From contig CANMSI010000002.1 in the NCBI GenBank assembly GCA_947500575.1, positions 744,001 to 808,000 on the forward strand: a DNA stretch of 64,000 nucleotides, read 5' to 3'. Positions 59,844 through 64,000 of the stretch are shown one piece after another. The stretch comes from an uncultured Flavobacteriaceae bacterium. GTDB taxonomy: Bacteria; Bacteroidota; Bacteroidia; Flavobacteriales; Flavobacteriaceae. The notes under the pieces are model-generated. The model saw only the letters and a program-made list of their open reading frames with translations, was not told where the DNA came from and did no database searches. The position numbers and the translations under genes are program-made. Position 1 is the first letter of the stretch. Each line of letters starts with the position of its first letter.

Positions 59844-62096
59844 ATGGAAGACAAACAAATGGAAACTATACCTAAAAAAGGTTTTAAAGGATTAATTGAA
59901 AATTGGCAAAGTGATTTAATAGCTGCGGTGAGCGTCTCACTCATTGCGCTACCTCTTTCTCTAGGGATTGCATTGGCTGCGGGTGCACCTGCTATGGCTG
60001 GTATTCTTTCGGCCATTGTTGGTGGTGTTGTTACAACCTTTTATCGGGGTGGTCATATATCCGTCAATGGACCTGCCAAAGGAGTTATTGCAGTGATCCT
60101 TTTGGGTATTGCATTGATGGATGATGGTTCAGGGCAAGCATTTAATTATGTCTTAGCTGCGGTAGTTGTTTCTGGGGCAATTCAAGTATTATTGGGGTTG
60201 TTAAAATTGGGTCGCTTAGCGGATATTTTCCATTCTTCCGTGATTCACGGCATTCTGGCAGCCATTGGAATTATCATTTTTGCCAAACAAATCCATGTTG
60301 CCTTGGGTACGCATTCTGATAGTCCTAGTATTATACAAAATCTTATAGATGCGGTTGTGCAATTACCTCAAGCGAATCCTTTCGTCGTAATTATTGCTTT
60401 AGCAGGTCTACTTTTATTACTATTTCATTCCAAAATCAGTTATCGATTTTTCCATATTCTACCTGCACCAATGTGGGTTATTGCACTTTCCATTCCGTTT
60501 GTTTATTTTTTCAATTTCTTTGACCCGCATACGCTTTCATTTTTCGGAAAGGCATATGAGGTCGGACCCGATTTACTTTTGGACATTCCAGACAATATTG
60601 CAGATTCAATAATGCATCCCAATTTTGGTAAAATTAATACCATTGAATTCTGGACAACAGTACTATCCATTCTAATCATAACTAGTATTGAATCATTAGC
60701 CATTGCAAAGGCAGTTGATAAGATTGATCCTTATAAGCGAAAGACGAATTTGAATAAAGATTTGACAGGTATTGGATTGAGTACAATGGCTGCTGGTTTA
60801 ATTGGAGGATTGCCAATTATTGCTGTAATTATTCGAAGTACTGTCAATATCCATAATGGTGCAAAAACCAAATGGTCTAATATGTATCAAGGACTTCTAT
60901 TATTACTTTTCATTCTGGTATTGAGTCCTATTATGAGACAAGTACCCTTATGTGCTTTTGCAATTTTACTAGTATATACTGGGTTTAAGCTAGCCTCACC
61001 TGCCGTCTTCAAGCAAGTTTATAGTCAAGGCACCGAGCAGTTAATATTCTTTGTTGGCACGATGATTTTAACGCTTTATACCAATTTATTAATTGGATTA
61101 TTGGGAGGGCTATTATTGGCTCTGATTAGTCATATGCTATTGGCTAGAGTGTCTATCCCTCGGTTTTTTAAAATGGTTTATAATTCGGGTTCTAATTTGA
61201 TAGAGCAACCAGATGGAAGTTATGATCTAAAGATTAAAGGAATTGCGAATTTTTTAGGCATTTTAAAAATTGATAAACTCGTGTCTCAAATTCCTTCCGG
61301 TGTTGATGTCAATATTGATTTATCTGAAACAAGATTGGTAGGCATGACCTATATGGACTACTTAGTAGATTACTTAAAAATACAAAAGGACACTGGTGGT
61401 AAAGTCATTATAAAAGGATTGGATTCACATGTTTCGTCCTCCAGTCATAATAGAGCATTAAAAATTTCTTTAAACAGCTCTGCCCCTAAATTATCGCCCA
61501 GGCAAAATCGATTGCAAAATTTAGCAAATGAAAAGGATTATGAATATACCAACCAAGTAAATTGGAATACTACCTACCTAAAGACTTTTCACTTTTTTGA
61601 AATTAGACCTATTGAACGTAAATCAAATTGTCTCAAAGGAATGTTTAAAGGTTTGGATATGTCCTGGGAAATTGCAGATGTAACGTTTAGCGAAGGTGCC
61701 GCTTTTACGGCTGAGACTTTTAATACTACACTAATGGTCTTAAAACTGAATAAAAAAATTCCCATTTTCAGAATGGAAAAAGAGGGAGTAATTGAAAAAC
61801 TATTCGACAGAGTGATGGCATACACAGGCTATAAAGACATTGATTTTGAGATGTATCCAGATTTCTCCAAAAAATTTCTTATTATGGGAAATAAGGAATC
61901 TGAAATCCGGTCATTTTTTACGGATGACGTTATTCGTTTTTTCGAAAATCATCAGATTTATCATTTAGAAAGTAATGGCGAAGCATTGGTCATTTTCGAT
62001 AAAATTAAATTGGCAAGGACTGATGAAACTATCGCCTTCATTGATTATGGGAAAGAATTGGCCTCCCTTCTAGACGGAAAAACAACGCTCAAATGA
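59844..62096 (+). CDS. SulP family inorganic anion transporter with C-terminal extension
   Basis: A 750-residue transporter. The N-terminal ~430 residues are the SulP membrane domain (SDLIAAVSVSLIALPLSLGIALAAGAPAMAGILSAIVGG; GLSTMAAGLIGGLPIIAVIIRSTVNIHNGAKTKWSNM), with about 12-14 TM helices. A STAS-like region follows (VDVNIDLSETRLVGMTYMDYLVDYLK). The last ~180 residues are an additional soluble domain (FFEIRPIERKSNCLKGMFKGLDMSWEIADVTFSEGAAF) I do not recognise. Likely substrates are bicarbonate or sulfate. A lipoprotein gene follows 8 bases later. Confidence 0.87.
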   Translation: MEDKQMETIPKKGFKGLIENWQSDLIAAVSVSLIALPLSLGIALAAGAPAMAGILSAIVGGVVTTFYRGGHISVNGPAKGVIAVILLGIALMDDGSGQAFNYVLAAVVVSGAIQVLLGLLKLGRLADIFHSSVIHGILAAIGIIIFAKQIHVALGTHSDSPSIIQNLIDAVVQLPQANPFVVIIALAGLLLLLFHSKISYRFFHILPAPMWVIALSIPFVYFFNFFDPHTLSFFGKAYEVGPDLLLDIPDNIADSIMHPNFGKINTIEFWTTVLSILIITSIESLAIAKAVDKIDPYKRKTNLNKDLTGIGLSTMAAGLIGGLPIIAVIIRSTVNIHNGAKTKWSNMYQGLLLLLFILVLSPIMRQVPLCAFAILLVYTGFKLASPAVFKQVYSQGTEQLIFFVGTMILTLYTNLLIGLLGGLLLALISHMLLARVSIPRFFKMVYNSGSNLIEQPDGSYDLKIKGIANFLGILKIDKLVSQIPSGVDVNIDLSETRLVGMTYMDYLVDYLKIQKDTGGKVIIKGLDSHVSSSSHNRALKISLNSSAPKLSPRQNRLQNLANEKDYEYTNQVNWNTTYLKTFHFFEIRPIERKSNCLKGMFKGLDMSWEIADVTFSEGAAFTAETFNTTLMVLKLNKKIPIFRMEKEGVIEKLFDRVMAYTGYKDIDFEMYPDFSKKFLIMGNKESEIRSFFTDDVIRFFENHQIYHLESNGEALVIFDKIKLARTDETIAFIDYGKELASLLDGKTTLK

Positions 62097-62104
62097 ATTA
62101 AGGA

Positions 62105-62656
62105 ATGAAAAAATTAATTCTCTTATTATCAACGCTGTTCTTAATAATAGCTTGTAATTCGAAGAGTGACCAAATTGACAAGGTAGCAGATTATTATGCA
62201 GCCTTTAATGATTCTGACTACGAACAACTGAAAAACCATATTGCGGATAGCATCAGTATTGTTGAAGGAGATTATATAATGCCATTTACGCACGAAACTT
62301 TTTATGAGCAGTTTAAATGGGATTCTATTTTTAAACCAACATATAAAGTCGTAGCATTGGAGCAATTAAATAACCAAGTTTTAGCGAAGGTAGAAGTGCA
62401 TTCATTGCGCTTTGATTTTTTAAAGAACAACCCGCTGACATGCCAGCATAAGATTTCATTTGAAGCAGGCAAAATCACAAAATTCGAAACTCTTGATTGT
62501 ATAGATGCCGATTGGGCTATCTGGGAAAAAGAAAGAGATTCTTTAGTGGTTTGGATTGATAAGCGGCATCCCGAACTAGACGGGTTCATTAATGATTTAA
62601 GCATGAATGGTGCAATTAAGTACCTTAAAGCAATTGATTTATATAAGAATCGTTAA
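62105..62656 (+). CDS. Lipoprotein, NTF2-like
   Basis: A 183-residue lipoprotein (LSTLFLIIACNSK). It contains an NTF2-like pattern (VADYYAAFNDSDYEQLKNHIADSISIVEGDY, then VALEQLNNQVLAKVEVHSLRF). It starts 8 bases after the SulP gene and ends 1 base before the SRPBCC start, suggesting one transcript. Function unknown. Confidence 0.7.
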   Translation: MKKLILLLSTLFLIIACNSKSDQIDKVADYYAAFNDSDYEQLKNHIADSISIVEGDYIMPFTHETFYEQFKWDSIFKPTYKVVALEQLNNQVLAKVEVHSLRFDFLKNNPLTCQHKISFEAGKITKFETLDCIDADWAIWEKERDSLVVWIDKRHPELDGFINDLSMNGAIKYLKAIDLYKNR

Positions 62657-62657
62657 A

Positions 62658-63110
62658 ATGATAAACCGATTAAAGTTTTCTATTGATATTGAGGCTGAAA
62701 AAAATACAATTTGGAAAGCACTCTGGAATGAGCATTCTTATCGGGAATGGGCGAGCATATTTTTTGAGGGGTCTTTTGTAGTATGCAACAATTGGAAAGA
62801 AGGCAGTAAAGTTCATTTTTTAGGACCAGATCAGAGCGGTATTTACAGTATTATTGCAAAACATAGTCCTAATAAAATAATAGCATTTAAGCATATCGGT
62901 AGTGTGGTGGAAGGAAAAGAGCAACCCATTGATGAAGAATCAAAAAAATGGACGGGAGCTACCGAAATTTACTCATTAAGCAAGGGAACTGAAACCAATA
63001 CACTTACAGTTGAAATAGATGTACTTAATGAGCATCTAGAATTTATGACAAACACATTTCCTAAAGCTCTGGAAAAGATAAAAAAGAATTGCATCCAACA
63101 AAACATATAA
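62658..63110 (+). CDS. SRPBCC domain protein
   Basis: A 150-residue START-like protein (from the ATG at 62658): KFSIDIEAEKNTIWKALWNEHSYREWASIFFEGSF and GPDQSGIYSIIAKHSPNKIIAFKHIGSV, the AHSA1/SRPBCC pattern. The start at 62607 overlaps the previous gene and lacks support. It closes the SulP operon; cytosolic; ligand unknown. Confidence 0.82.
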   Translation: MINRLKFSIDIEAEKNTIWKALWNEHSYREWASIFFEGSFVVCNNWKEGSKVHFLGPDQSGIYSIIAKHSPNKIIAFKHIGSVVEGKEQPIDEESKKWTGATEIYSLSKGTETNTLTVEIDVLNEHLEFMTNTFPKALEKIKKNCIQQNI

Positions 63111-63354
63111 TTTACCTCTCCATTCCCTGCTCTTAAATTTCACAGTTTTAGATAGTTTTATTTCCAATGCATAAAAGCTTACTAAATTCCTTTTAATAGC
63201 TATCACCATATCAATTTGAAAATTGGTACTTTTAATGGAGCCAATTGTAAATTGACCTTAGTAATCTTAAAATAGCATTATTCACCAATTAAAATCCCTT
63301 GCTAAATTTTACTATCTGCAATCATAATAGCATTACAATTATATCGAAGAAAGC

Positions 63355-63900
63355 ATGAAACAACTAGTTACCCTATCTTTTTTAATTTTATTTAATTGTA
63401 AAACAGAAGTAAAAACCGAAAACAGGATTGACAAAACCGTTTATGATATGTGGCATAGTTTTACCAATTCAAATTCCCAATTTAAAAAAGAGGAACTACC
63501 CGAGTCCTGGTATTTTGCAATGAATAAAGAAGATGCAAATAGGTTGGCTGCATTGACCCTAAATGGAAAAAAGAAGGCTTCTTCTGGCCTTTATGCTTGG
63601 TATAAAGAGGCAAATGCTGATCTTCCAAAAATAGGAACAAAGCATATTATCACAGATTTTGATGGAAAGGCCAAAGCAATCATTGAAATTAAAAAAGTAG
63701 ATACCATTCCATTTAATAAGATTTCCAAAGCCTATGCAACATTGGATATGGGAACCAACGTTGATCCGCTTAAAAAATGGAGAAAAGCGCATTGGGAGTT
63801 TTTCGCAAATACCATGGAGGAAAGTGGAGCGCAACCCACAGAAGAAATGCTGGTGGTATGTGAATGGTTCGAAACTATCTGGACAGAAAACGATGAATGA
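63355..63900 (+). CDS. ASCH domain protein with a lipoprotein-like signal
   Basis: A 181-residue protein. Residues ~50-175 match the ASCH fold: ESWYFAMNKEDANRLAALTLNGKKKASSGLYAWY, then GTKHIITDFDGKAKAIIEIKKVDTIPF, and a C-terminal HWEFFANTMEESGAQPTEEMLVVCEWFETIW. ASCH domains are PUA-like and suspected RNA binders or nucleoside amidohydrolases. The N-terminus reads TLSFLILFNCKTE, a plausible lipobox, so the protein may be exported, which is unusual for the fold. Monocistronic as far as visible. Confidence 0.8.
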   Translation: MKQLVTLSFLILFNCKTEVKTENRIDKTVYDMWHSFTNSNSQFKKEELPESWYFAMNKEDANRLAALTLNGKKKASSGLYAWYKEANADLPKIGTKHIITDFDGKAKAIIEIKKVDTIPFNKISKAYATLDMGTNVDPLKKWRKAHWEFFANTMEESGAQPTEEMLVVCEWFETIWTENDE

Positions 63901-63939
63901 TCCATTCATTTAAATTTTAAAATTAAAAAACATTGAATT

Positions 63940-64000
63940 ATGCTAACTGATATTCATCCGAAACTACCCATGCGCGACAAAAATGTTACACGAGAGTTCT
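63940..64000 (+). CDS. VOC (bleomycin-resistance-like) protein, cut by the window edge
   Basis: Twenty codons are visible, MLTDIHPKLPMRDKNVTREF, matching the opening of small VOC/bleomycin-resistance proteins (xxIHPKLPMRxKxxTxxFY). The rest lies outside. Confidence 0.7.
   Translation, partial: MLTDIHPKLPMRDKNVTREF

Noticed and set aside
62607-62657. Upstream start of the second SRPBCC protein
   Set aside because: It overlaps the lipoprotein gene by 50 bases and adds residues with no domain; the ATG at 62658 follows the stop by 1 base.
1-64000. Search for CRISPR arrays, insertion sequences, prophage and rRNA
   Set aside because: No spaced repeats of 20 or more bases, transposase or phage structural genes, or rRNA segments were seen.

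Overview
The window looks like chromosomal DNA from a marine member of the Flavobacteriaceae (Bacteroidota). The DNA is AT-rich. Several starts carry the Bacteroidota promoter signature TANNTTTG instead of a sigma70 -10 box. Gene content fits too: the BshB1 bacillithiol enzyme, a ResB-CcsA fusion for cytochrome c maturation, DUF4290, DUF2452, TIGR03643 and Lacal_2735-type proteins, and many lipoproteins with a short lipobox. I see no phage, insertion sequence, CRISPR array or rRNA; the layout is ordinary chromosome with dense operons. All family names are from sequence recognition by eye, without database searches.

Layout. 1-3.5 kb: a 5'-truncated serine hydrolase (beta-lactamase fold, S12) with TPRs, a TraB/DUF5694-like protein and an HExxH lipoprotein. 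3.7-7 kb: a PLP decarboxylase, glutathione peroxidase, a VOC protein and a YafY/WYL regulator. 7.06-12.75 kb: a tightly packed photorepair operon with three different photolyase/cryptochrome relatives, a flavin reductase and four small conserved proteins of unknown function. Two of its photolyase relatives look unusual: one lacks the N-terminal antenna domain and carries a C-terminal alpha/beta region instead, and one belongs to the iron-sulfur (6-4) photolyase family but lacks the cluster cysteines. 12.7-19.8 kb: a LysR regulator, then a TetR-led operon for a tripartite export system (ABC protein, HlyD adaptor, TolC) whose ABC protein has degenerate ATPase motifs. 19.9-25 kb: an AraC regulator, an M28 peptidase, tRNA-His and a TPR histidine kinase.

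25-32.3 kb on the minus strand: the bshB1, Cys/Met-metabolism lyase and MATE exporter genes, the CcsBA fusion and a group III truncated hemoglobin. The MATE gene is preceded by a roughly 126-base element with nested inverted repeats that fills its leader and covers its start codon; this is the best candidate in the window for an undescribed regulatory RNA. 32.6-40.6 kb on the plus strand: a Crp/Fnr regulator with an FNR-like palindrome, DUF2520, KdsC, Maf, a lipoprotein, a PIG-L deacetylase, a 33-residue membrane peptide and a sodium:solute symporter. 40.6-45.3 kb: DUF2911 protein, aquaporin, and a second light-related operon (SRPBCC, SDR, class I CPD photolyase) followed by an NTF2-like protein. 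45.5-50.2 kb: M20 amidohydrolase, PsbP-like lipoprotein, GNAT, VOC, pirin and a membrane protein. 50.2-58.4 kb: core genes murA, DUF4290, DUF493, AAA ATPase, recQ, fmt, HU, yqgE, a class IV aminotransferase and a START-like protein. 58.5-64 kb: tRNA-Met(CAT), a membrane protein, a long SulP transporter, an NTF2-like lipoprotein, an SRPBCC protein, an ASCH-domain lipoprotein and the start of another VOC protein.

Together the window emphasises life in sunlit water: two photorepair operons, probably under related light or redox control, plus thiol, peroxide and (possibly) NO defence. The rest is housekeeping wall, tRNA and DNA-repair genes.
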